The notes below the pieces were generated by a model that made no database searches, was not told the origin of the DNA, and worked only from the letters and a program-made list of their open reading frames with translations. The position numbers were made by a program, and so were the translations under genes. Positions 26,252 to 37,620 of a stretch of DNA of 64,000 nucleotides are shown piece by piece; position 1 is the first letter of the stretch, and every line of letters begins with the position of its first letter. This DNA comes from Syngnathus acus. Its lineage: Eukaryota > Chordata > Actinopteri > Syngnathiformes > Syngnathidae. The DNA is taken from NCBI RefSeq assembly GCF_901709675.1, contig NC_051105.1, positions 5,509,104-5,573,103 on the forward strand. The letters are read 5' to 3'.

Positions 26252-27500
26252 ATCACATTTGCTCGGGAGGATCACAGAATAGGGGGACTGTGACCTCAAT
26301 GTGCTTCTACTAACTCTACAAAAAAAATGTAAGTAATAAATTGTCCATGGCTACTACTGATTAACAAAATGCAAACATCATTTTGTTCACTGAAGATTTA
26401 GGCTTTTCCTTGATTTCCTTTTTTTGCTTTTTTTTCTAACAGAGATGACTTTTTCTGATTGGCTAAAACAAACTAATGTTTTGGGGTTATAGGTGCTGGT
26501 GCTTTGGCATGCACATGACAGGCTGGTGATGCAAAATGTGTTTTCTGACAAGACAGTGTGGTAAAAATATGTTTTTGAACATAGCTGGGTACACGCAGAC
26601 AGATTAGGGGGCATTTCTGTGAGGGTTTGTGTGTGTTGCGTTTCTGTGTGTGTATAATTGCAAGTCAGGGTAGCGTTTAAAGGTGTGGACATTGCAGATC
26701 TAATCCAGCAACCTGCAGGTACTATGGTTTTATACTGATTCAGATCAATAATAACACAACCGTATTGTTGCAATATTATGCCAAGGATAATAAAATTACA
26801 CAGGGATTAGGTTATAAAAGGATGGGAAAAAAAGATTAGTTTCTAATCACTAAGTGTAAATCTGTCATTTTTATATACCCCAGCAACAATGTCAGACTGA
26901 TGCTCTTAATTGCTGTTCCAGTGCCAGTAAACAAGGACATGGCATCCTGACATCGATTATTTAGATCTGGTGGGAATCTAAATTCAGGGCATCACACTTC
27001 AACACCTTTTCTCCTTTTTTATAGCTCTGGTGCTACCCCCGAAGCCGGGAAATTGCCACCTTTTACAGACAGTGGGAGGAGAGTAGTCACACTCCTGCAC
27101 TTTCACAAAATATCCAGCAGGGATTTTTAAGATGAAAAAAGAGCACACAAATTTACCAGCATTGCAATGATCTTTTTTTATTATCATGGTGGCATAATTG
27201 GCAATAATCACTTATGAGATTGGGTGGCATATGCGAGACAACAGTCTCAACATTTTATACTGTTAACTATATTTGTTACCATTAACTTTAAAGAACACAA
27301 CTTGCACTTTTAATACTACAGTGACTCAATAATGTGTGCTCCCGGAGTTTTGTGTGTGTGGTTAGCATCAAATGTAAATATGGAGTGGGTATGAAAGTTT
27401 TCACTGCACGATTTGGACTGTAACTGGCTACACGTTGTGGTAACACGCAGTCGCACAATCAGGCTAGGTGCATCTTTGTGTGACTGCACAACATAGACAC

Positions 27501-27506
27501 AATAAA
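27501..27506 (+). terminator. Distal polyadenylation signal of itgb5
   Basis: AATAAA followed after about 25 bases by a strong GT-rich stretch (tgtgtgttgttgtttgtgcg and on). This is the best cleavage/polyadenylation configuration downstream of itgb5, and would give a 3' UTR of about 1.55 kb. Antisense frames between here and the stop codon look like chance. Confidence 0.6.
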
Positions 27507-27559
27507 TGAGCTTTTTCCAGAAGAACCCATGTGTGTTGTTGTTTGTGCGTGTGGTTGTT

Positions 27560-28659
27560 GGATGCTGTCACAGAATGACTGTTTCGAAAACAAATTTATT
27601 ACCATGGCATGTGCCTTTTGTGGTGGTATATTCATTGGGTTGATTCATAGTAATATTTTTGGGACTTCAGTGCTAATTTCAAAGGCCCTACTGTACCTAG
27701 AAAAAAAACCCATCCCATTCATTCAAATTAATAATGTGCATTATTCCGGAACACTGTGTTTTGTTGACAAAGCAGTTTATATTCCCTTCATGTCGCACAC
27801 GCTGATGGCTGTGTGAGGGGAATCTTCTAGTTGGATAAGTGTGACCTGGTTTCCTCATTTAAACTTTTGCTTCCTGTGTGGGACTTCTTCATTCTCTTTA
27901 TCTGCTAAACGCACACCGTCATTAAGCCTCTTTTGATAGAATGTGAAAGAGTGAATAAACTTAATAGTAGTTGGTGGTATAACGTAAGGTGTTTAGAATT
28001 CATTAAGCTCTAGTCTAGTATATCTTCAGGTCCCACACTTTACATTCCGGCATCCAATCATTTGGCGCCTAGGCCTTCAGTTAGGATTTACTCCACTTTT
28101 TCCACCTCTTAATTACACCACTTTCACATTCCGATTACAGAAACCATTAATGTTGAACAAAAACGCTTCAGCATCACTGACGACACCACAAATTCCTATT
28201 TTACAAAAAGTGTGAGCATGTTTTTGAGGCCTGACCTTCCGATGCTAAATACTGTATTGTGATTATTATAGAATAGAATAGAATAGAATGCCCTTTATTG
28301 TCATTTTACAACTTAGTTGTGCAACAAAATATGTTGTGTCAATCAAAAGCTTTGTTCGGCTTGACCCATATAGAATTGATATCACCTTGAAACAACTGAA
28401 ATGATGTTGTGAGTTAGGACAATTCCAATCAGCGGTCGTCACAGCGATTCACAAGTACTGCAGTGAAGACTCAGAAATTTAGTTTTCGCTTAATTGTTGT
28501 CGTCTGCTGCCATCTAGTGGATTGACTGATCGCATACAGACGATAAACTGTTATGTGACTTTTTAGAGCGAAATCGTCCTCTAACATATATACTACTGTA
28601 AAAATATTAATAAAAATGTAAAAAAGAAAAAAAAACTATTGAGGCATCGTCACTTCTGC
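27560..28659. other. Intergenic, itgb5 to tRNA-Ser
   Basis: No gene recognised. A LINE-like 3' tail repeat lies at about 28264-28345. Confidence 0.55.
28264..28345 (-). repeat. LINE/SINE 3'-tail-like repeat with (AGAAT)n
   Basis: Several tandem AGAAT units are followed by gccctttattgtcatttta. Read on the minus strand this is a tgacaataaagggc end followed by ATTCT repeats, the form seen at the 3' ends of many teleost L2-type retroposons. The body is not evident, so this would be a strongly 5'-truncated copy inserted in minus orientation. Confidence 0.45.
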
Positions 28660-28663
28660 AAAA
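28660..28663 (-). terminator. RNA polymerase III terminator of tRNA-Ser
   Basis: A TTTT run on the minus strand (aaaa on +) starts five bases beyond the tRNA 3' end, as expected for a Pol III terminator. Confidence 0.75.
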
Positions 28664-28667
28664 GATC

Positions 28668-28749
28668 CGACGAGGATGGGATTCGAACCCACGCGTGCAG
28701 AGCACAATGGATTAGCAGTCCATCGCCTTAACCACTCGGCCACCTCGTC
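28668..28749 (-). tRNA. tRNA-Ser (anticodon GCT)
   Basis: An 82-nt tRNA on the minus strand. The acceptor stem pairs perfectly (GACGAGG with CCTCGTC), followed by discriminator G. The A box (TGGCCGAGTGG) and B box (GGTTCGAATCC, 28679-28689 on +) are intact. The anticodon loop is CTGCTAA with anticodon GCT at 28714-28716, reading AGC/AGT serine codons. The long variable arm is the class II type expected for serine. A TTTT terminator follows, no intron is present and no CCA is encoded, so it looks like a functional, isolated tRNA gene. Confidence 0.97.
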
Positions 28750-31560
28750 GTGTCGGTTGTCGCCCTAAATTTTGTTTATAACGCTAATCCAGATGAATTC
28801 CGGGTGCTGTAATTCTGGTTGATATGTATATTTGCTTGGATTTCTTTACTTTAATCCTCCAGCAAACCGGAAATGCACTAACCAGTTACATGCCTTGTAG
28901 CAATTCCATATGACAACTCAGCCAATCATAGAAGCTACCTTCTCAAAGGGTTTTATTTCTACGTCACTTGATTATTTCTGTTTGCATAGCCCCATTGGCA
29001 GCAAAGTAGTGGCCAGTAATCTTAGATTTCATTGGGGTGGTCATTTTTAATGGAGAAAATTTTGAATTTTTTGTATGCGTAAATTTCTGGCTTCCGTGGG
29101 GATAAGACAAACAATTTAAAGTTGGAACGGTTTGGATTGGTTGAGAGAAAAAAAAGAGAAATTATAGGAGAACAAACACTGATCATTTCAGAATTTTTGT
29201 GTGAATTCAATGGTGAAAATTTAGATTTCTTTTGCAGAGTGGTAATTGTTGGCATCGGGATTGGGATAGGCTCAATAATGTAAAGTTGGAACAGTTAGAA
29301 TCAGTCAAAAAGTGTATAAATTATAAAAGAAAAACAAAGAAAAGATTAAAACAATTTCTGGTGGAATTGTATTAGTATAAACTGTAATTAGTGTGAAATT
29401 TGGCATGTTGAAAACCGTTCCCACAGTGAATTGAATATGCTGAATGAGTTAAATGTCAAATAGAAACAATTTGAATCTGTCAAGTTGAATGTGCCAATAC
29501 GAATGACTGTTTTTAGGTGAAATTTTTGATTAATTATATGAAGATTTTTATAATTTTGGAATAAGAAAATATTAAATGTATGTTGGTAAATGTCAGCTCC
29601 ACACCCACTTGTTTCCATGTGTTGAGTGCATGAGGAGGTTCTTCAGGGCCAACATGGACAATAAGACTTGCCTTTCTTGACCAGAAACGCATATGACTTC
29701 ACATGATTACAAGAATCATGACTGAACCCCCACTGCACGTGCCTGCGCTGTAAAATGAAACTAAACATCAACAAAGTAAAACGAATCAGCCTTCCTTGAA
29801 GTCATCTTGCCCTTTTTTGTGTCTGTCTGTTTGTAATAAATTAGCTTATCAATACAACAATGACCCACTTTTCCCTTTGTTTTCCAAACACTTGAGAGGT
29901 TTATGGGAAAACATTCCAATTGACTCTCCGAATCAACAGTGACTCTTTTTGACGAATTATTATCTTGTAGAAATGATTACATTGTAGTTAACCTAAACCT
30001 GAACAAGATTAGAATTTTTATATCCGTAAAGAGTGTGAGTACTTGTGCCACTTCTGACAGTATTTATTTGACATTTCAAACCATTTCCCGTAACACAATT
30101 GACTCACAGTTGGGAGGGAATCACACAAAGATCTTCCATTACGATGTTTATGCTGTTTTGGGTCATTTTTCAACCACCCCAAAGCCACTCCTATCCCCTG
30201 CAGTGCGTATTGCACGTCACCAAACGGTGTGGATGGTTTTACATCATTCTCAAGAGCCTAAAAATGTCACTTCATCACCATCCAAAAACAACATGGCTAT
30301 CCCTGCCATGTGCTCAAAAAGCCTCCCTGTTCAATATATATTTGATTTGTAATTTGTTACCATGACGTCACACATGACATCGGTACTTTGTCAAAGTTCA
30401 CTCATGACACACGACGCAAACCTAGCAGTACCACCTCCCCTCGAAAGAAATGTCATGGGAAAGACATGAACGATGACTCTTCCGTTAAAAAGCAAGTGGT
30501 TGTAGTGACGGAGTCCAACTTTCCGTGTGGGCTTGGCAAGCCAGAGAAAGAGAGACGCCCAGAGGAATGAGACGGGCACACATGTTGTTTGCCAGATCTG
30601 GAAGTCATTCAGTCCATTTTTTATAGTCGCTTTGTTTGACCTCTGACGGTGACGTTTGTTCAAGAATGAGTTAAGATGCTGTCACGCATCGGCGTAATCG
30701 TCACGTTGTCGAACACTTGTTGCCACAATTCTCATGCCAACCCTTTTCTGGTGTACCGTGCACCCTTGTTTATTACATGTTCCAGACACATAGGTTGAAA
30801 TTGAGACAATAGGGAAACATTTAAATGAAATTACTCCTCAAGTGCTTTTAAAGTACTCCTTAAAACATTTCCTGTTCTGTTCAATTACAAACTCAGTTCT
30901 CCAAATAAGGTCTCCAAAAGTGCCTTAAGCTATTTATTTGTCCCACTCAACAGAACAGTAAACCTGACTCATTAAACAAAAGACAATTAAACATTATAGG
31001 ACCTATTTTTGTTCTGAGCGCAAGTCTAGTACAAAACTGGATGGAGTATTTCTTTGTTGTCTTTTTGCTATTTTGCTAGACTTTGGACAAGTAGAAATAG
31101 GCATCATGAGGCATTTGCTTCCTTGTGCGCAGTTGTGGAATGGAACGTAGCTTTTTCCTTGCCAATTGTATTGCCATCCCTCATTTGCCATGAGGCAAAC
31201 CATAATCCGTTTAGAATTTTAAGTATCGCTTTATGATGATCCTTATGACTAGTTTAATATGGTTTATTCATTTCTGCTATCATTTTATTACCACGATAGA
31301 CAGTAAGAATACGTTCCACTTGATAGGTACTGTATAAAATGACTGCATAATAAAGAGAGGTTATAACTGGTATATATATTTGCAGTCCAGCAGTTTAGCA
31401 AGAATTGGAAGTTGTTGGACTTGATATTAGGTGAGTGTCTCTTTTGCAAGTGTTGGCCATGCCAACATTGAATCACCCTTTGCTGAAGTCACTCCCCCCA
31501 CCCCCTCCACCTCCTCATCATCACTATCTTACTCCTCCTCCTTCCTCCTATCCAAGGGCC
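28750..31560. other. Intergenic, tRNA-Ser to tnfaip6
   Basis: No protein gene supported. It holds a degenerate tandem repeat at about 29022-29600. A 137-codon open frame at 29939-30352 starts at a non-ATG codon and shows no family resemblance. A pyrimidine-rich tract lies just upstream of tnfaip6 (about 31482-31555). Confidence 0.5.
29022..29600. repeat. Three degenerate tandem copies of a 150-200 bp AT-rich unit
   Basis: Shared phrases recur in the same order: a ggtgaaaattt/ggagaaaattt motif, ttctggcttccgtgggga versus ttggcatcgggattggga, then aaagttggaac followed by a ggtt(g/a)ga motif. Copies start near 29022, 29190 and 29350. The third is the most decayed. Confidence 0.5.
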
Positions 31561-31570
31561 ACATAAATAG
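31482..31570 (+). promoter_or_regulatory. tnfaip6 promoter with TATA-like box
   Basis: A TATA-like CATAAATAG lies at 31562-31570, about 65-70 bases before the start codon, which puts the transcription start near 31595. Directly upstream is a C/T-rich tract, preceded by a TGAAGTCA element near 31482 that resembles an AP-1/CRE half-consensus. Human TSG-6 is inducible by TNF and IL-1. That the same holds here is inference from the family. Confidence 0.6.
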
Positions 31571-31633
31571 GGGCCGGCAATTCAAGCTGAGGGGGTCCCC
31601 TCATACAACACGCACATCTGGACAACAGCTTGC

Positions 31634-34600
31634 ATGATGCGCCTTTTGGCTGTCTTGTGGACGCTTAGCTTGCTTCTCAGAGAAGCACACACATGGGGCT
31701 ACAGGGACGGCATATTTCACAACTCCATATGGCTGGGTAAATATGTTTTTTGTCATTTTTCATTGGAAAGAACATGCAAAGAATGAGCTAGTGACTTTTT
31801 ATGGCGCTTACTGATATTTTCGACTGTTAACCATATGGCCTAAGCTGTTTCTCTTTTCTTACCACATTGTACCGCATAAATGGGAAAAATATTAAAAGCT
31901 ATTTTTCTGAACAGTTAAAGCCACAATAATGAACATTACTTAGTGAACTGAGAATATGTCATAGTACCAATCAAAAAATGAAGGCAGTTTTTGTATTGCG
32001 CATGCAGGTGTACTGAATGTTCTTTTGTTTTTGGGCCAAGCATGTGAAGCTATCTTCAAAGAGACACTTAACTGCATGAATGGAAGTAATTAGTAAAATG
32101 GCAGCACAGTCTGTGCCAGTCTGTGACCTCATGCAAGGTAATTCCAGAATGACTAAACAAAGAAGAAGAAGAAAAATTAACTGACCAACAGCTACAGCAG
32201 CTTATCATAAGCAGCATGTCTTGTAGCCATGCATGCGTGAAGCCAAAACAGAATCAGAGAAGGCTGCAGAACTGCTGACTCTTTCTTCTTTTCTTTCCAA
32301 GATATTGTTTTTTTTCTCTGTCAGACAAAAGACATTGAATTCCCTAATTGGTTCAATTCAAATTCCTGTTCCTGAATGTGTTCTGTTCAGATGGCCATTT
32401 CTTTCCTAAAAGATTGCCTTTAATGTTGATGAAAACAGAAAGTTTTTTTTTTCCCAAACTGAAAACATTCTTTCCCAATATACGCTTTACGGTGCACGAG
32501 GTCAAAAAAAACGATCATGATGAATGAAAGATTCAAAACGGGCTAAAACAATTGTCAGAAAACGTTTTAGGCTCATTGACAATTAGGAATTGTCTTCAAC
32601 TGAACTGACAATTGTACATTGGGTTCTCTAAATTGTCTTGGTCTTACATCATGGTATGAATAAATGATTGATAAATGATCAATAATTTCAGTTGGGGTGG
32701 TCTCTCTTTGATAGAACAAGCAGCTGGAGTCTACCACCGGGAGTCACGCAAAGGAAGATACCAGATGACGTACAAGGAGGCTAAAGCCGTGTGCAAGTAC
32801 GAGGGCGGGAGACTTGCCACTTACGACGAACTGGAGGCTGCTCGGCAAATAGGTCTGTTTTTGCATACTGAGAATTATTTAATCCCCTGATCAATTTGCA
32901 AAACTTCAAAATTAATAATCACAAATGTTTGACTGTTATTTGTCAATAAGCACACAAAATTCTTTCCTCTGAATGGTTACTGTATGTTCTTCTCGACTCG
33001 AGGTCAGAGCAAAACTATGCTTGAAACATTAATTTTAATCTGACATTTTGATTGCTCTTGCCTGACGCCCAATTATGAAGACGTCCCCGGTGTATTGTAA
33101 GAGTGTTAGCATCATCTTGGTTGGGTGACATCACTTCTCCAATGGTACTGGGCCTAAGTCCAGGCATTTTCCTCTCGGGTGTCACATCCCCCACAAGTAA
33201 TCACCTGTCAGCAGCTCGAGATTTTCCCCTTCAGCAATCTAAGCAGGAGGTCTCCAATTTATCAGGGCGGTTTTGTCAGGGCTCTGCTCTTTGTTAACGG
33301 CCACACTGCCTTCAAAAATAAGGGAAACCAAAACAAACAACCCATCAAAAAAAAGTCTCACGATGGTCATTAGGAGACTTTTCTCATGTTAAGGGAGAGA
33401 CCGTGGGTGGTTGAACGGAGGAAATAATTACGCAATTGAGACACTGGAATCTGTCTCGTTTAGGTTTCCATGTGTGCGCTGCAGGATGGTTTGATAAAGG
33501 GCGTGTTGGCTACCCCATCGTCAAAGCCGGTTCTAACTGCGGCTTTGGAAGGGTGGGCATCGTCGACTATGGCTACAGGCTCAACAAAAGCGAGAGATGG
33601 GACGTGTACTGCTACAACCCAAGCTGTGAGTATGACGCTAAAGTTTTTGAAGCTATAAATAATGGGAAGTAGAAGTAACCTGTGGTTGGACTCAGCAAGA
33701 TAAACTGGCTTTTTTTGTTTGTTTGTGTGGTGTTTGCATATTCTCCCTGAATTTGTTTGAGTTGGGCTTTCTACATCCAAAAATTTTGATTTAGGACCAT
33801 AAATGGCTGTTTAAGTCATGTGTTAGACTACCAGTACATTGCAAAGGCAGAACTTTGACCTTAGTCGGACTTATAGTAATGTGAAAAAGTGGTTTTCCCC
33901 CCCCTTCAGTTTTCCTTTCTTTCTTTTTTTTTTTATGTTCGTCCCACATAAAATAAATATTTACCACCATCAAACAAATTTAAATATTTGTCAAACACAA
34001 AATTAAACACAAAAATTTGAATAAAGGTTTTCATCATTAACTCAATCTTTTACTTTGATACTCAAACGTTAAAGTGTAGAAATTATGAAAAAGGAAAAAG
34101 AATTTCAGAAGACAGCAAATAGTTTTTCACCACACTATATTTTGTGAATTTTAGGAAGTTATATGTTTTAGTAAAGTGCTTTATTACGGCGAAAACCGTT
34201 GTGAAAATGCAATAATGTAGTATTCTATGCCAACACAGTACTAAAATCAAGTCAATAACTGCAACCATACTCGCGATAAAGGCAACAAAAACAAAACAAT
34301 CAACTGAAAAACAATAAATATGATGCTAAGAAAGCATTTTTTTTCAGCCATGTGACCACACATTTTTACACCACTGCTTTATCTGTCTGGGAGACGTCCA
34401 TAATGCTTCTGCAAATCCATTTTAAAACCCACATCTTGCACTAAATTAGCTGTATAGGTTTGTGGAGATCAAAATCCGGCTTCATGTTGAAATCATCTTG
34501 TATCATTGAGCAATCGAAAGATTTGTCATGGCTTCCAGTGGTGGTGATGATGATGATGATCGTGATGGTGGGTAACCACACTTAAAGACCAGTCATCCAA

Positions 34601-35697
34601 GTCCTGCAGACTACTCCTGCTCCATGTCAAACACACAAGGGAGCTTAATCACTCCAGGATGTGACGACAGAATCTGGAATCAAAACCACAGTCTGGTTTC
34701 CTCCCTGTGACTTACTTACTTTCAGGCTAAACCTGGATGACGTTACGGCATCCATGGATAAGATGTCCACAGAGGAGCATTTAAAATAATCATGACTGTC
34801 GACCATCTGTTTGCCTCGAGGATTTGTCATTGAAACACTTACGAGAAGAAAGGATCAAATATGGCTTTTGTTAGCATTTCATCAGAAAATGGAATGTTTA
34901 TTACGTCAATACCAAACAAAAAAGTTAATTTCTTAATTTCATGTCATTGAAATTCCACTTTTTCACATTTTCCACTTTAATAATTTATTCACTATGGCAG
35001 TTGTTCTTTTAAGCGGTGTCCAATTGTTTTCCAGCCAAGGAGTGTGGCGGCGTTTTGACCGACCAGCAGAGGCTCATCCAGTCTCCTGGATTTCCAGACG
35101 AATATCAGGATGACCAAATCTGCTACTGGCACATCCGAGCGCGTTTTGGTCAGAGGATCCTTCTCCACTTTGTGGAGTTTGATGTGGAGGACGACACGGC
35201 GTGCTTGGCGGACTACCTGGAGGTCTATGACAGTTATGACGACGTGTCCGGCTTTGTTGGAAGGTGAGAGGTCACGGGGTGCTCAGAGTCAACTGTTCAG
35301 GGACATCATATCACCTTGAATTTTTTTTTCTTTTAGGTTTTGTGGTGATTATTTGCCCGACGACATAATCAGCACAGGTGAGCACATTCTTTTGACTGGA
35401 TTTCCAACAAAAATAATAATAATTAGGCGACACGGTGCAGGGATGGTTACTACCACTTGTGGCTGACACTTTTGAGGTTCAGGGTTCGAGTCTTACATCT
35501 GGCCTTGATTAAAGAGGATAACCTGTATAGAAAAATTGAATGGATAAAATGTTTGTCTGATGTTTTGTCTCACAGGAAACGTGATGACGCTGAAGTTCCT
35601 CTCGGATGCTTCAGTCACTGCTGGGGGCTTCCAGTTACAATACTTTGCCATGAATGCATCTGCACTGTCACAGAATTACACTGACTATTTTCACTGA
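31634..35697 (+). CDS. tnfaip6: TNF-alpha-induced protein 6 (TSG-6), Link + CUB
   Basis: Secreted hyaluronan-binding protein. In mammals it transfers heavy chains from inter-alpha-inhibitor to hyaluronan and so remodels matrix in inflammation and ovulation. Six coding exons keep phase: 31634-31736, 32715-32852, 33464-33625, 35035-35263, 35337-35377 and 35576-35697. The product is 264 residues: signal peptide (about 1-20), a [15 protein letters not shown] segment, a Link domain (about 36-130; [33 protein letters not shown]), then a CUB domain (about 135-250; [41 protein letters not shown]). Two in-frame ATGs stand side by side at 31634 and 31637; the second has the better -3 A. The C-terminal tail ends soon after the CUB domain ([11 protein letters not shown]), shorter than the human Ser/Thr-rich tail. 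A cryptic frame runs into exon 2 from 32675, but the acceptor at 32714 restores family sequence. Confidence 0.97.
31737..35034. other. tnfaip6 introns 1-3, no nested gene seen
   Basis: The three large introns are 31737-32714, 32853-33463 and 33626-35034. They are AT-rich, with a small GAT-repeat patch near 34543-34562. No RNA gene or intact mobile element was recognised. Confidence 0.55.
35427..35515 (+). repeat. Decayed tRNA-derived SINE-like fragment
   Basis: Reads ggcgacacggtgcagggatg, gttactaccacttgtggctg and gaggttcagggttcgagtct. This resembles a common teleost repeat with the form ggcacggtgg, then gttagcac, then ggttcagggttcgaat, whose last part is a Pol III B-box. It sits in the last tnfaip6 intron (35378-35575). 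The copy is short and diverged. Confidence 0.45.
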
Positions 35698-35849
35698 CCA
35701 ACATCCTCGTCTTTAATAATTGAAGCTTGATTATTAAAGACATATTTCTGCTTTATAAGGGTGTCTTTACATTCCTTTTTTCTAACATTGCGTTGTGAGT
35801 GCTTCTTGGTTTGAGATGTAAGCCAATGTCATTCCCAATTAATGAAATC

Positions 35850-35855
35850 AATAAA
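35850..35855 (+). terminator. Polyadenylation signal of tnfaip6
   Basis: AATAAA about 150 bases after the tnfaip6 stop codon, with a second AATAAA-like site a few bases later. A short 3' UTR is implied. Confidence 0.55.
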
Positions 35856-35999
35856 ACATATAATAAAATGTGTACTAAACTGTGGTACTATTGTATTAAT
35901 ATGTATACGTGAAATGAAAAAAATAAATATTTTGTTGCATTGAAAAGTCTGAGTAACACGCCAACTCCTTAAAAGGTAAAAAGGGGCGGGACGGGATAT

Positions 36000-36246
36000 G
36001 ACATATGGGGTCAAAGGTAATTTCGACGTATGCGTGTTGCTTTGGCGCCAGCTATTTCGCGGGATAATAGGACAACACGGCGCTGTATATTTTAAATGTA
36101 AGCGGAGGAGGCTGTTTGTCCGTGAATTTAACGAGCTGACACTTAAAGCAATTCCGACGCCTAAACCTCGAAGTGGCCGGACGCTTCTCCTTGCTGATTT
36201 TTGGGGTGCGTCATTTTTGCGGCTAACGTAGCGTCTGGAGCCCGAG
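36000..36246 (+). promoter_or_regulatory. rif1 promoter and non-coding first exon
   Basis: A CpG-rich stretch ends in a strong donor (cccgag followed by gtgagc at 36247). The next in-phase element is the acceptor at 37599, before the exon that carries the rif1 start codon. A non-coding first exon is inferred. The transcription start is not defined, and no TATA box is obvious. A second possible small UTR exon ends near 36582 (tctgag followed by gtatct), but is weak. Confidence 0.55.
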
Positions 36247-37599
36247 GTGAGCAGTGGTTCCGTTGCTCCTTGTGTGGCGTCTGTTCCAGACCAGTGTTGT
36301 GATCGACTCTTTCAGCTTCCCCCCACCCCCCTTTCCTACGTATTGGGTGTGCATTTGTGTTTTTTTTTTTTTAAACACGACAGTTGTAGTGAGTCAAGTT
36401 GCTTGACTCAAGCAGGAGCATGTTTGTCGCGTGCTTGCTATCAGCGCTAACTTGCGCGAGCTAATTAACATGGATATTTTTTCTCATTCTTTATCGCAAC
36501 ATCTGTAAAGTCAAGTGACTTGAAATTTATGACTTCATTCACAGCGCTGGATATAGTGAAGACATCATCTCCTTGAAATCTGAGGTATCTATTTTATTTA
36601 TGAGTTTTTTCATGTGCGCCCGAAAACAAGTCTTGAGTTTGTTTTCAATGCGGGTGAGACGTGTCGATGTTTAGAATCGTGTCTATTTGTTCATGAATGA
36701 AAGCCATCAAGTACTGACATCCACGTTAGGATAAAAATTTGTCGATAAGAAGTCTAAAACAAAAGTACGTTTGAACAGAAAGTATGGCTTACGTTTCGTT
36801 TGTACAGCAAGGTAAGTGTAAGACAAATCAAAATGTATTTTGGTCTCAAGTGGCACAACAGAAAATATGGGTCAAGGCAGTTTAAAGAGACACAAACGGA
36901 ATCGGACATCTGCAGCTTCTTCCAAATATCTGATATCTGCATATATTGTTAAAATAGTTTGGTGCTAAATACTACATACATGCTGATCAAATAAAGTGAA
37001 CACATGTTGCTCAAGTTAATTTCAAAGTAACTTAAAAGGCACTTAAAGGGATGTTGCCAATACTGACCAGCAAACACTCTTATTTTAATTAATAGGGAGG
37101 AAGTGTCAGGTCAAGCTGACTAAGCACTATGCAAACTATTATTTTGAGAATATTAGTTTACGACGATACAGAGCTTCAGACTGCCCCCCTAAATGTAAAT
37201 GTAATAATAAAATACAGCAATGTTAAGTGTCACTAGCTTGTATGTTTTGTCCCAGTTCATTATCAGGCCGCCTTCTCAGTTTTACTATTTAATGTTTGCC
37301 AGAAAGATTGAGACACAGCTGTGGAGCCTTCTGTGCGAGATTGTGAAATAAGCCACCTCCAAGGTCCCTATTCTTATACTACTCTTGGCCGTTCTCTTGC
37401 TCGGCCTAGCCTTGTGTGATAACCTTGCAGTCGTAACTGAGATCAACTCCTACAAGCAAAGAGTGTCATAGAAGCCAGTGAAAGCAAGAGAACGGTCAAG
37501 CTACCTAGCTAATGACATGTGCCAAAGATGCCTATTCTAACAGTGTGAGTAAATCTCATCTTCCTCCAAAATGATTTTCGCCCCATCTTCTTCATGCAG
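36247..37599. other. rif1 intron 1 (5' UTR intron)
   Basis: A 1.35-kb AT-rich intron. It contains an inverted repeat with 19-bp arms at 37384-37402 and 37482-37500 (see findings). No other gene was recognised. Confidence 0.55.
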
Positions 37600-37620
37600 G
37601 CCGTGCAACGGCAAGTAACA

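Noticed and set aside
32675-32714. Upstream extension of tnfaip6 exon 2
   Set aside because: Use of the acceptor at tttcag gives residues foreign to TSG-6; the acceptor at gatag (32714) restores the family sequence and phase.
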